A stretch of DNA of 64,000 nt from positions 50,622-114,621 of the forward strand of contig JAMYHX010000087.1 of assembly GCA_025529335.1 (NCBI GenBank), read 5' to 3'. Shown here piece after piece: positions 20,914 to 31,596 of the stretch (positions are counted from its first letter, which is position 1; the number at the start of each line of letters is the position of its first letter). The notes under the pieces are model-generated. The model did not search any database. It was not told where the DNA came from and saw nothing but the letters and a program-made list of their open reading frames with translations. The position numbers and the translations under genes were made by a program. The stretch is from Rhizopus sp. PT2906 (lineage: Eukaryota > Mucoromycota > Mucoromycetes > Mucorales > Rhizopodaceae).

Positions 20914-22666
20914 CTATTCTCTCCAAGTATATTTAATATTACTTGGTCTTTCAGGCACAATAACCATAGAAGTATAGTCAGACTTAGGTACGCCTTTACC
21001 TTCTTCCAATTCAATATCAAACATACGGATCATGGTAGCAAGAATGGCCTTGATTTGGAGATAACCAAATTGCTCACCGATACATCTGTGTCTGCCTGCT
21101 CCAAAAGGTAAGAATGGATTCTTGGAAGAAATACCAACAGCACCAAAACCATAGTCAATGTTGCTATCATCGCCTACTTCCATTTTGTGCACAGGATCCG
21201 TCAGGTTGACCCATCTCATGGGATCATACTTCAAGGGCTCATTAAAGTATTGCTCGTCGATTTGAGTCACACCAGGAGCAGCGCACAAAAAGTTACCCTT
21301 AGGAATCTCATGGCCGGTCTTTTCGTAGACAACCTTGTCTGATACCACGCGTCTCATCATTTGATAGATGGGTGGATGAAGACGAAGGGTTTCACGAACA
21401 CAACTATCCAATAAAGTTAATTCCTTGAGGTTATCAAATGTCAAATCGGCCTTGAGAGAACCCAGCTTGGTGATTTGTTCCTCACGCAGGGCACGAACCA
21501 AGTCAGGACGAGCGGCTAATTCCAAAAGAGTCCAAGCTGAGGTAGTAGCAGAGGTGTGTTGACCACCAAAGAGAACAGCAATCATCATACCTGCAATATG
21601 ATGATCAGGTAAGGGTGTCCCATCTTTATAGGTAGAATCCATCAATGCTTGAAGCAGGTCCATGTTGCTCTATAATATGATTAGCATCAACATATCACAC
21701 GCATATACACTATAAACCTACATTGTCGTTTTCAGCCTTTCTGCGAGCAATGATGCTAGAGTAAAGTTCAGCCATCTTACGACGAGCTTCATCACGTTTG
21801 CGGTAAGAGGGCAAAGGAAGATTAGGGAAGATAAAGTTCAAAGGTTGGAATCCTTGATCGAGATCGTAGTATAAGCCAGCAACACTGTCATCCAAACTAG
21901 CACGGATTTCCTTGCCCATCAAGCAACGGGAAGCAGTACAGATGATCAATTTACCAAGAGTGTGATACGCATCAAATAATCCGGTAGGTTTTTTGAAATC
22001 CTTGAAAAAGTTTTCAACCTCTTCCACTATCATTGGAACGTGTTGACGGAATGCTTCAGAGTGTAGACCAGCCTTGATGAATCTGTATCATCTCTTTCTT
22101 TTAGTTTGATCACTGGCTTGTCTTTTTCTTCTCCTTACCGCTTTTGCTCCATGAATACACTATGGGGAGCATCATAGACAACTTCAGGGCCAAACACATA
22201 CTTGGTCATGTGATTATAAGCTTCAGCAGCAGATGCCAGATTCTGCTTTGCGTTAAAGACAAATTGATTACCCTCAGCGCCCAAGAAGACGGTAACACGT
22301 CGGCCAACCATATAAAAGGTGAATACATCTCCATATTTCTTTTGGCACTCTTTCAAAAAGTTGATGGGATTCCTACAAGATGACATTTGATCAATTCACT
22401 ATTACACACGCTTTCTCTTTGTCTTTTTGTTTACATTCCAAATTCTACTGCATTGCCCAAGAAAGGGACCCATGAAAAGACAACAGGAGGCTCCTTTGGA
22501 TTCTTGGGACCAAACTAAGGAATATATGAGTTGATGTCAACTAGTCTTTTACTTTATGCTTTACCAATTGGTTCAAAATGTTGATGGCGACAAAGACAAC
22601 AAAGGCCAAAGCAGCATAAAGAGGCAATGTCTCTAGAGGAGGGAGTAAAGTGGAGATGATGGCCAT
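20914..22666 (-). CDS. ERG11: Lanosterol 14-alpha-demethylase (CYP51)
   Basis: Exons complement(20914..21669, 21722..22082, 22139..22372, 22435..22514, 22565..22666) give 510 aa, usual for fungal CYP51. Residues about 10-35 form the N-terminal ER anchor. The conserved parts are all present: the B-C region YVFGPEVVYDAPHS, the I-helix GGQHTSATTSA, ETLRLHPP (ExxR), the PERF-like DPMRW, and the heme loop FLPFGAGRHRCIGEQFG with its cysteine ligand. The enzyme removes the 14-alpha methyl of lanosterol or eburicol in ergosterol synthesis and is the azole target. At the position equivalent to Candida Y132 / Aspergillus Y121 this copy keeps tyrosine (VVYDAP), so it is the tyrosine-type paralogue, not the phenylalanine-type copy described in Mucorales. 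The following residue pattern is DAP rather than the usual DCP. Confidence 0.97.
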
Positions 22667-24163
22667 TGTATGGTTAAAGGAAACAAGCGGAAAAGAAAAG
22701 GATCGGGGAGGCTTTTTTGGTGTTAATGACCCACTGGTTTGTGTAACGGACGGGTCTGATTGCAGAAGATTTTTGCTGTAATAATTTTTTCATATGAACT
22801 TGGACGTCTCTATATACAAACACAAATTATAGCTTAAAAGTTATGTGTATATTACTATGGAGGCTATGTGGGATTACCTTGCTTCCTTTAAAGGCTTGTT
22901 GTTTGGCCAAAGTGCTGCACTACACTCGTACTTGTCAAGTTCCATGTGAAGCATCACAGAACCTTTAGGGCTAAGGCCTTGTCTTCAAATAGTACAAGGT
23001 ACACATATAATAAGATTGATTCCCTAAAATATTTGCTCTTTTATCATACCGACTACCTTCTAAAACTCCATATGCTACTGTCCTACAGATGACAAGCCTT
23101 TCAGGCAGGAGTAGTGAAGTGTCAAATGATAAATTCACGTTAAAGCTATCAAAGAAATCCCTTCTCATAAGAACAGAGTCCTATTGTTCGTATATTAGCT
23201 CAAAAGAGGTTCTATTAGCAATCATCACTCCATCACACAATTCTCCCTTCCTTTGTGTTTGGTGATTTTGGGTTATTATCTGATTCCTCCAATGGGTATC
23301 ATTGATGTAACGCGCTCTTTCTCTCTCTCTCTCTCTCTCTTTTGTGCAATGTACTACTTTGCAGTCATTCCAACACCAAAGGGCGGTTTTTTTTTATTCC
23401 AAAGGGCAGTTTGTGGACTTTGGAAATATAACAAAAAAGATTTAATAAGAAATGTAGGGTCTGTTTTTATTAGTTAAAAACAGTAGAAAGAACCATACTG
23501 CTGCTTAAATTATCACACGTATTTATACTAAATCACCAAATAACTAGTTCTGCGCCATTATGACTAATCTTGGCTGTCCCCTAGTACTAACTATATTTAT
23601 TATTCGCATAATTAACTTTGATTTATTCAGTAAAAATGGCAGAAGATAGTCGTTAGTATTAATACAAATCAAAGATATGGCATGAAATACATTACAGAAA
23701 TAATTCAAAAATATAGTGAATTATTTTATTCTTACAATATTTGCAACGAAAAGCACTGCTTTCTCCTCTCATATCTGAATTCATGTAGAAATAAAAATGT
23801 TAAAGAAAAAATGCTGTTGCTGACAGCCAAAAATTCTTTTTTAATGGATCAGGTCTATGACATTTTATGTTAAGTTTCATGAAATTAACCTGTAAAGCAG
23901 CGTGTATTCATATAGATGGATGAAAGATGGATGAAACTGTGGCGATATAGCTATGCTTTTGCCATATAAATACACATATATCTTTATCATTCAAAACGTG
24001 TGCTCCCATTTAATAAAAGAACATTCATATGCTTTACTGGATTTATTGTTTTATAAAACACATTGAATCGTTCATTCTGTGTATTTATCCGAATTACCTG
24101 AACGCAAGACTGCCAAAAGATATCTTCTACTTAAAGACACTCTTTATTTCACCTACAAACAAT
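22667..24163. other. 1.5 kb spacer with a weak spliced frame
   Basis: Holds the CYP51 promoter and the 3' flank of UBP8. A minus-strand frame from 23168 can be spliced into about 145 codons (see findings), but it ends 7 bp before the CYP51 start and matches no family. A CT microsatellite lies at 23318-23342. Nothing else is recognised. Confidence 0.5.
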
Positions 24164-26324
24164 TTAGAAAAAACTTTGGAGGCTGTTATCAGAGAACTCT
24201 AGTGACTTTTTGATGTAGAAGCACATGTAACTGTAAAAGGCATAAGTGATTATTCCTCCTTATTTTTATGTTTGTTCTTACGCTTTACTGTCAAGAACAT
24301 CTTTTTGGTATGCAAATGTGACACTGTGATCATCAAATTTAAACCACTAAAAAAAAGAATATTATGTACTCCATCATCACATTTATGCGTACACAAACCT
24401 CGTTCCTATGCTTAGCAAACATGGTGTAATGCCCTGTGTCTACCTTTCCATGGTGGCTTACTACTGCAAACAATGTATAGACATTGCCGCTAAATTGCCA
24501 TGTAAACGATGGGTTCAAATACTCTTTCTTATTTTACCTATTCTTATTTTTACTAGCGGTATAAGGTGTCAAATCAAGATCAACTGGGAACTTTATCTTG
24601 GTTTCTATCTTGCTTATGGAGGTACTGTGCTCAAATCTCTGTTGTCCCATAGTGAATATAGGCTAGCATACTATTTATTCATTACCTTTAGTTGGATACT
24701 GAGCACTGGTGGTATTCGTTTTATAGACAGTTGTTTTGTCGCCTCCTATCAGAATATTATATAAATGAGCACCTTGAGAAAAGAGGAAAAATGATTGTAC
24801 CTGGAAGGTGTTTCCACATTTACTACAACTATACACATTTGTACCTAATCTCTCCGGCTGTGTATATCTAATGTAATATGTCAGTTTTAATAAGGATTCA
24901 AAAAAAAGAACAAACTAAACCTTTCGAGGCAATCAGCAAGTGTGTTTCCATGCCTACGATCTTCATGGCTATGTCTTCGCCCGTTACCCAAATGCTTCTT
25001 CTTTTTCTCTGGCGCCTTTAACCCTAGGCTAATGTCCAGCATTGGATCATATGTTGTCGTCGTATTTTTACACCTTAGACATGTAACAGTGGACTGAAGT
25101 AGTCCTGAAAATGTTTTATGTATGATACATTCGCAGTTGGATAGCTTGCTTTCTTCGCAGCCTGCATGAATATTGTTCAAAGCACTGATGAAGAACTCAT
25201 GGGCATCCTGTTGTGCGTATCCTGCTAGCTCTTTTAAGCTCATCCACATGGTCTGTAGAAAACGACATGGACCATAAGGTTGCTTATTTCCTGAATATAG
25301 CTACAAGAAACTCAGAGTTAATCCGGCTCATCATGCAAACTATCAATCTACCTGTATAAAGAGATCATCCATTTCACAACACATACAGTGTTGTCGTTTA
25401 CAACGTTTTGAGTTGTGTTTGTCGCTTAAGAAATAAGCTTTCAATATAGGATTATGTACTAGGCTTTGTAAGATGACATTCATAAAACATGTATTTCCCA
25501 TGTTACAAAGCCCACGAAGGCCTTGACAGGAAGCAATGACTGAGTTGTTTACAATTGTCGATATATCTTTTTCAGTGGGCTCCCATAGAGCATATTGCAC
25601 CCGCTGCTTTTTTCTTCTTGATCCTTAAAGGGAAGGGTTTAGTTGATTTAAGCCATGTATATTTTTTTTCTCTTTACTCGATGAAACAATCTCTGCTTTA
25701 GTGATCTTTTCATTTATTTCTACATCGTAGACGTAGTCGTTACATTCATAGCAAAATATAGTATGTCGATCAAAGTCTACGGCTACAATTCATTGTCAGA
25801 TAAAAACAGACTTAATGGATCCATCTTACCAAAACAATGCTCCTTCTCCATTTGATGTTCCCTCATATGCCCTTTTCGCCAACATCCCATAAAGACACAA
25901 TGAAGACAGGCATGCAAACGGGACAACGGGTCAGAACAGACACTGCATTTGGGAAAAGGCAGCTACAATCGATCATGGGAAGGATCAATGGATAATCATT
26001 TCTTATATCTCATATACTTACTTCTTTTCGATGCTTTCTCTTCTTTTCTATTTCTTGTTTACTTTTATGCCACGAAATGGAATACTGAATAAGCGACCGG
26101 TAGTTTTCGAGTATGCTGTTTTCGTCTTCCCCTTCCTGTTTGTATTTTTGCTTGATCCTTGTCAGATGAGGGCAAGCTCCAGTCTGGATCAAGTGCGATT
26201 CACCATAAAAGTGAGATGGATTACTGTCTGCATAAATGACATCATACACTGTCTTTTGATCTGGATGTTGGAAAGGTGAAGGTGGAGATAGTGGTGACAG
26301 TGATGAGTCAGGTATATGTGTCAT
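24164..26324 (-). CDS. UBP8: SAGA-complex ubiquitin protease UBP8 (USP22 type)
   Basis: Eleven exons, complement(24164..24230, 24282..24346, 24399..24489, 24538..24638, 24686..24745, 24801..24867, 24921..25300, 25352..25623, 25678..25782, 25830..25962, 26022..26324), give 547 aa, the size of human USP22 (525). The N terminus has the ZnF-UBP domain (GACPHLTRI, then PFPKCSVCSDPLSRLHACLHC, GCWRKGHMREHQ and FCYECNDYVYD). The catalytic domain has the Cys box GLCNMGNTCFMNVILQSL (Cys about 226), QQDAHEFF, a CxxC pair (VTCLRCKN) with its partner CSKCG, and the His box FAVVSHHGKVDTGHYTMF. It ends AYMCFYIKKS. In SAGA this enzyme removes ubiquitin from histone H2B. A hydrophobic plus-strand frame over the 3' exons (24408-24764) is an antisense shadow. 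Confidence 0.94.
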
Positions 26325-27316
26325 GATTTAATATAGAAATAAAACAAGTTTGCTTTCAAATTGAAATAAAAGCGTAATAAAAAAAAGGACAAGAGACTGG
26401 TTTGTGTATACTTCTTTTTCGTCTTTGCTGAGAACAAAAAAGAATGGAACACCAATTAGGCTGGCCCCCTCTTAATACATACTCTGTATGGAAAGACGAG
26501 GGTTGCTAGATTTACATAATATACTGGTATCAGCTATAAAATCATACCCATATCATTATTTTAGTTACGATTCATATGTTTTGTTATTTGGTCTCTCTCT
26601 ATTGTTCACATCTTGAACAAGAACAAGTTATAAAGTATCGTGCTTTGAACTGACTAAGTTCCCACCACGGTCTGGCCATGGTCAACTTGATTATGTTTGA
26701 AAGAGTTTTCAGAAGGGAAAAAAGACGTAAAACTCTATATTCCTTTCATGTGTCTTGATACTGCTCCTTGCGTTAGTATACAGAGTCTACTGACTCCTTC
26801 AGCAGACACTGTTAAAAGAAATATATTATCAAATGGTTGTTTTGATTAATTTATGTGTTTACACTTGGTGTTTATCTTTATCTTACAATAAAACTGAGAG
26901 CTCTTGATGAGGGAGCTGCCCAGTCTTTTTGTCAAACGTGAGGTCCAAGCCAAAGCGCGCTCTTTCAACCACAGCTGGTAAATAGAACCGTCTTTAATAT
27001 AAAGTATACTCCACATGTAAGCAGATGTAACGTTTGATTTCTATCAGTGTGCAAATAATTCGTGAATAAAGAATAGTAATACAATGCGAATGTAGGCTTT
27101 AGCAGATTATTATTGCCAATGGGTGTTTATAAACTACTGGTATAATAGTTAAAGAATAGTCTCAAATGAGGAAGATCACTGCTTCAGAAGAAGTTGCATG
27201 TTTTGTAAATAGTCCAACGTACTTTCACATGCAAGATCAACCCGTAATCCCACCATCCACTCTCAGGGACAGGTACAAAGATGTATGTACGACCATAAAA
27301 CTATATTTTATTCATA
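26325..27316. other. 1 kb spacer
   Basis: AT-rich spacer upstream of UBP8 and downstream of the small membrane-protein gene. A 52-codon plus-strand frame at 27166-27324 exists without family match. No RNA gene is recognised. Confidence 0.5.
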
Positions 27317-27763
27317 TCAAATAGGTTGTCTCTCCAAGGTGTGTGTTGGTGATGCTGAAAACACAAAGTTTTCAAAATTAAAGAGACTGTTCCTTTCCAG
27401 CTGATTGACGTAGGGCAATACAACACATATCATGGCAGCTATGATACTGATGATCATACTAAATCGAATAAATCCATAGACCAATCGAACAATGCCTCTG
27501 ATCGTCATGACAACAGTAGCAAATAAAGCGTACAATATCAGCATGGCAAGAGCGATTGGTATAATGTCTGATTGTACTGGGATATTATTAAGTATATTGT
27601 AGTAAGTTCGAACGATGGGCGGACTATGTATGTATAGAATGTTGAATAGATTGGATACACACTGAAACACTTGTGTTGGCGGTGGTGCATGAAATTGAAC
27701 TCCAAAACTGTCGTATAAATAAATATACCATTTCGAAAAGGTGTCTGCTACAATGGCGTCCAT
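27317..27763 (-). CDS. Small membrane protein, APQ12-like
   Basis: A 148-aa single-exon frame. Two adjacent hydrophobic segments occupy about residues 68-88 (IIPIALAMLILYALFATVVM) and 98-118 (FIRFSMIISIIAAMICVVL), separated by a short RGIVRLVYG linker. Total length, position of the segments and the charged linker resemble APQ12 (138 aa in yeast), a nuclear envelope/ER protein that affects membrane fluidity and nuclear pore biogenesis. The similarity is to the general pattern rather than to diagnostic residues, so the name is tentative. The gene lies 119 bp downstream of the HID1 stop, on the same strand. Confidence 0.6.
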   Translation of the reverse strand: MDAIVADTFSKWYIYLYDSFGVQFHAPPPTQVFQCVSNLFNILYIHSPPIVRTYYNILNNIPVQSDIIPIALAMLILYALFATVVMTIRGIVRLVYGFIRFSMIISIIAAMICVVLPYVNQLERNSLFNFENFVFSASPTHTLERQPI

Positions 27764-27882
27764 TTGCTGACAATAGAAGAAGAAGAAGTGGAAAAAAGAA
27801 AAGGAAAAAAGAAAGCAGTTTTAATGTCTGTAATTGAAATTTTTATGTCACACATCCTATGATCTGTTACAATAACCCCTCT

Positions 27883-30614
27883 TTAACCTTGTTTAATTTG
27901 AAATAATTTGACAGCTGTGCCATTCCATGGACCATAGTCCTTCATCGTGCCAACATAGTTTTGTCCCCAAAGCATACTTCTGAACCATATAAACAATGCC
28001 TCCCCCCATTGAAACTTTCGAATAAATATCGGGCATTCTTTCGTCAGTACATCCTTGGTCGAGACGGTTGCTAGGTATGTCTTTATCTCATCAAGCGCGA
28101 TATCATTATCTTTACACTTTTCTTCAATCTTTGGAACTAGAAATTCTAACAATTTTATAATCTCTTCCAAGGGAAGCTTTGGTTTCCACGTATTGAACCA
28201 CTCCTCTGTTGGGGTAAACCCAGATTTTGATACAAATTTAGAACTGCTATTGTCACTTGCTGCCAAAGACCCTTCAGCTATCTGTGGCTCTTCTTCTTCT
28301 TCTCTTTTAGTCAAATCGTCATTTTGTTCTTCTTTAGCTTTTCCTTTTGGCTCATTATCCATCTCTTCCTTTTTCTCCCTTAGGGCACGCAATCTCTCTA
28401 CTTCAGCCAATGCAGAATCAAAGGTCAATTGGTTCAGCTTTTCAAAGTAATCATGATGGAGTATGGCAGAATAGACAAAATTGGGGTTGTTTTCGTATTG
28501 ATGATGAATGATGTTGTTAAATGCTTCTAATAAATATGTTCCCAGTAAGTAATTGTGTTCATCATTCAGTAAGAAGCTAGGAGATGACATGGAGTGGAAT
28601 AAGCTTATTAATTTCGATGCTGTAGTTACTCCCATGCTCTTTATATAAGGTGAGATGTTGGTTATCGTTAGAGTCAAAGCAGGGTAAAGCGATGAAAGCG
28701 CGCCATGAGTTGAGGCGATGAGTGAAAATATTGACTAAGTTCATGTCAGTTACCTCTCTGTGTCCTATTGTTAACCTCAACTTACAATAATCAAAAAGTC
28801 AGCATAGGTGCCATTGAATGCATAGAGGCGAATGATAGAAGGTAGGGATGAATGTGTTGAAAATTGCTTGTTGAGTTTAACACAGTATCCCTTGTTAGAC
28901 GACAGTGTCTGAAGCATAAATGCACACATTCTTACTAAGCCCAGTTGTGCTACAGCAAAAGTATGAGTTGATACATATTCATCATCATGTCTTGTGTACC
29001 TATATTTGTCTTGTTCTCCGTGGCATGGAAAATCAAGGCTACGGTCAGATCAAGCACTCGATCTGTCTCCACAAGATAATCTCTAAACCTCTACACATGT
29101 CTCTTGTTAACACTGTTTTGCATATAGACATCCTTGAACTTACAGAGTTTATCTCGATCAAACGCCAACAAAGCATCATGACCTCCACAAAACAACTCAC
29201 ACGTTTAGTTGATCCGGGTAGATACGTATTCACGGCGGTCATTGGATTGACTAGGATACGATAAAGTCCATCGACCAAAAACTCAAAGTCTTTAGGTCGG
29301 TGCAGCTTAGACATGTAGTGGCGGAAGGCATTCTCGATGACGCCACTGGCCCCAGCTTGATCTTGTGGAGAGAATGCCTCCAGCTCGACACTTGATTTAG
29401 ACACAGTAGTCACATCTGGGCTTTCAAGTGTGATCACCTCTACCTGAGTGGGCGGAAATTCTGAACTGACAGGCGAAGAGCTAGAGTCAACTTGGCGCAT
29501 CAGGTCTGCCTGTTGTGGCGTCCTGTAGTCCAGTAGGATGAGCAAACAAGTTAAACTAAACGATACCATCTGCTCCTTGTTTTCACCCAAAATGTGTGTA
29601 TATGGCATCCATCCCGTGGGATCATAGTTACAGACAGCATTCATCAAGCTACAAAGTAGCACCAATACGACTTTCTTCTCTGTTTTGTTTACAACATGCC
29701 TCAGCCAAAAGTCTTCTTTGGATAGCAGCTGTGCAGGTGGAATGTACATTGATTTGGAGAGTAGAACGGTGAGTAACCGTAGTACCTCTGTTCGATTAGA
29801 TTCAATATCTTTGGAAGTTGCAAGTGATGATGTGGATGCACCTACGCCGTTTTCCCAGATAGTGTATACAATTTTGGATTCTTTTGTTGCTACTGCAATA
29901 GGAAGTGTGAATCCAGAAAGATATAAAGCTTGAATAGTCACTGCAAATATAAGGGTTTAGTAAGAGAGCAACTACTAGTGCAAATCCTTTGTACTTTTCA
30001 ATAGCAACTCTGCACGACATGGCAACACTTCATACTCTGGTTTGTTGTCTGCTGTTTTTGTCTCTTTCTCTTGATGCCTAGGAGCCCAAAAAAAAGATTC
30101 TTCCCATTGTTGACATTCGGCACTTTCAAATATAAATGGCATCAATCGCGTCAATATTCTACAACAGTTTAAAAGATGGTTGATAGAGTTCTGCTCTGAA
30201 GGAAAGTTCTTTGCTTCCAAGATAGTCTTCATTTTCTCTAATATCTTATCAAGTGTCAAAAGCTTTTGTATCTGTATAAATATAAAGCAATACCTTATCT
30301 AACAATACTTCCATATTACTTCTTGCGTTATCTCTCACACGTCGAATATCATTTGCTCCAATTAATGAAAACACGTCGTCAACAGATTCGGGTAGTTCCC
30401 AAAACTATATATTATATATATGCAGGTCAGTTTCCCCCCTTCTTGTTTGAAGTACTTTTATTACAGAACGCCAAAATTCATCTTCAGTTGCAGAAATATC
30501 CTAATGAAACAGGTTAAGCATACGTGCAATATTTATTGCTCTGATATTTACTTTTTCCTCATACAGTTTGAACACAGTTTTCCTAAAGGCGAGCTTGCTA
30601 TCTGTTGCTCCCAT
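27883..30614 (-). CDS. HID1: HID1/dymeclin-family Golgi protein
   Basis: Eight exons, complement(27883..28734, 28786..28949, 29000..29090, 29144..29940, 29995..30244, 30294..30404, 30465..30500, 30552..30614), give 787 aa; human HID1 has 788. The start MGATDSKLAFRK is the conserved, probably N-myristoylated N terminus (Gly2). Further family segments are NCCRILTRLMPFIFES, NRTEVLRLLTVLLSKSMYIPP, NAVCNYDPTGWMPYTHIL, LVNPMTAVNTYLPGSTKR, ITNISPYIKSMGVTTASKL, EAFNNIIHHQYENN and IFIRKFQWGEALFIWFRSMLWG, ending in VKLFQIKQG. A Glu/Lys-rich insert sits near 580-630. HID1 associates with the trans-Golgi and is needed for dense-core vesicle cargo sorting in animals; yeast ECM30 is distantly related. Several exons were placed by protein continuity, and all introns are GT-AG. 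Confidence 0.94.
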
Positions 30615-30984
30615 ATCTTTTTGTTATTAAAAGACAGAAGAAAAGAGCCTTTTTTTTTTTTTTTACTTAAGCCTTGCGCTATTTAAAACGTTGTGTAGTA
30701 CAAAACTAAGCACCTTAGGGACAAAGGGCAAGTATACGTGAATTTTTGTGTACTGTTGCATATAAACCTGTAATTAGAGTGTTTATATGTGAAACTATTA
30801 TAGTTCTTTATATTGAAAGTAAGCGAATAAAAACCCTGTATTGTTAAGAAGATTAATTCAAAATACTATTGAAAAAATGTTAATTTGTCAGTAAATGATG
30901 TGAGCTGTTTTATCAGTTTTATTATGGAGACATAGCCACGACTTCAGAACATTTTCTTTCTTTTATCATTCTTGAGTATCACAA

Positions 30985-31596
30985 ATGGACAAGGCAATTA
31001 CTCCTACACAGACCATCCCATTAAGTACAATAGCGAAAAGAAGAATGCGTACTTCTCGAGAGGAAATGGCCACCTTGGATGAATTTTATCGAAAAAATCC
31101 CAATCCAAACCAAGAAGAAAAGAAAGAGATAGCCAAGATCGTTCATATGGGTCCTAAGAACGTTCACTTTTGGTACGATCGTACACTCATACATGAACTG
31201 GGTCTAACATATCAATAGGTTCCAAAACAGAAGAGCAAAGGAAAACAGGAAAAAGAAGGCCCTTCAACAACAGTCGGGCCAGTCTAAAGGTAACTCCCTC
31301 AAAAAATAAAGATATCCAAGTTTACTAACCAAAAATAAATAGTTCAGCAGCCTTCGTCGTCGTCTTCTCGCTCAAAGGAGCACCTTTTGCGAAGCTCTAC
31401 AAATATCAACAACGCCGGCAAGCGACCTTTGGATAACCCTGCAACCGAAGCTTTGCAACTGCCGCCCATTTCTGATCTCATAATCACTCCTGTTTGTGAT
31501 CTTGATATCCCCTTCTACTTTTATCATTCAAAGTTTGGTATCGAAGAGAGTCTGGTGCAATGGACTAAGGGAAGGGAAAATAAGCCTTCAAATTAA
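30985..31596 (+). CDS. Homeodomain transcription factor
   Basis: Exons 30985..31172, 31219..31289 and 31343..31596 give 170 aa. A homeodomain fills about residues 18-78: RRMRTSREEMATLDEFYRKN (helix 1), EEKKEIAKIVHMG (helix 2) and helix 3 VHFWFQNRRAKENRKKK, whose WFQNRRAK recognition core is split by the first intron between W and F. It is a typical 60-residue domain without the three-residue TALE loop. The remainder is Ser/Gln-rich with a short hydrophobic end. Target genes are unknown; fungal proteins of this type include cell-cycle, stationary-phase and developmental regulators. It is divergent from HID1 with 370 bp between start codons. Confidence 0.88.

Noticed and set aside
22971..23168. 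Unspliced 65-aa minus-strand frame as a gene
   Set aside because: On its own it has no motif; only the spliced alternative was kept, and only as a low-confidence finding.
24408..24764. Hydrophobic 118-aa plus-strand membrane protein
   Set aside because: It lies antisense to five UBP8 exons whose spliced product matches the family to the end; no motif or start context supports the antisense frame.
27166..27324. 52-codon plus-strand frame beginning MRKITASEEVACF
   Set aside because: It runs into the 3' end of the convergent membrane-protein gene and has no recognised relative; it may be a relic but the evidence is too thin.
28055..28450. Ser-rich plus-strand frame of 131 aa
   Set aside because: Antisense shadow of the Glu/Lys-rich part of HID1.
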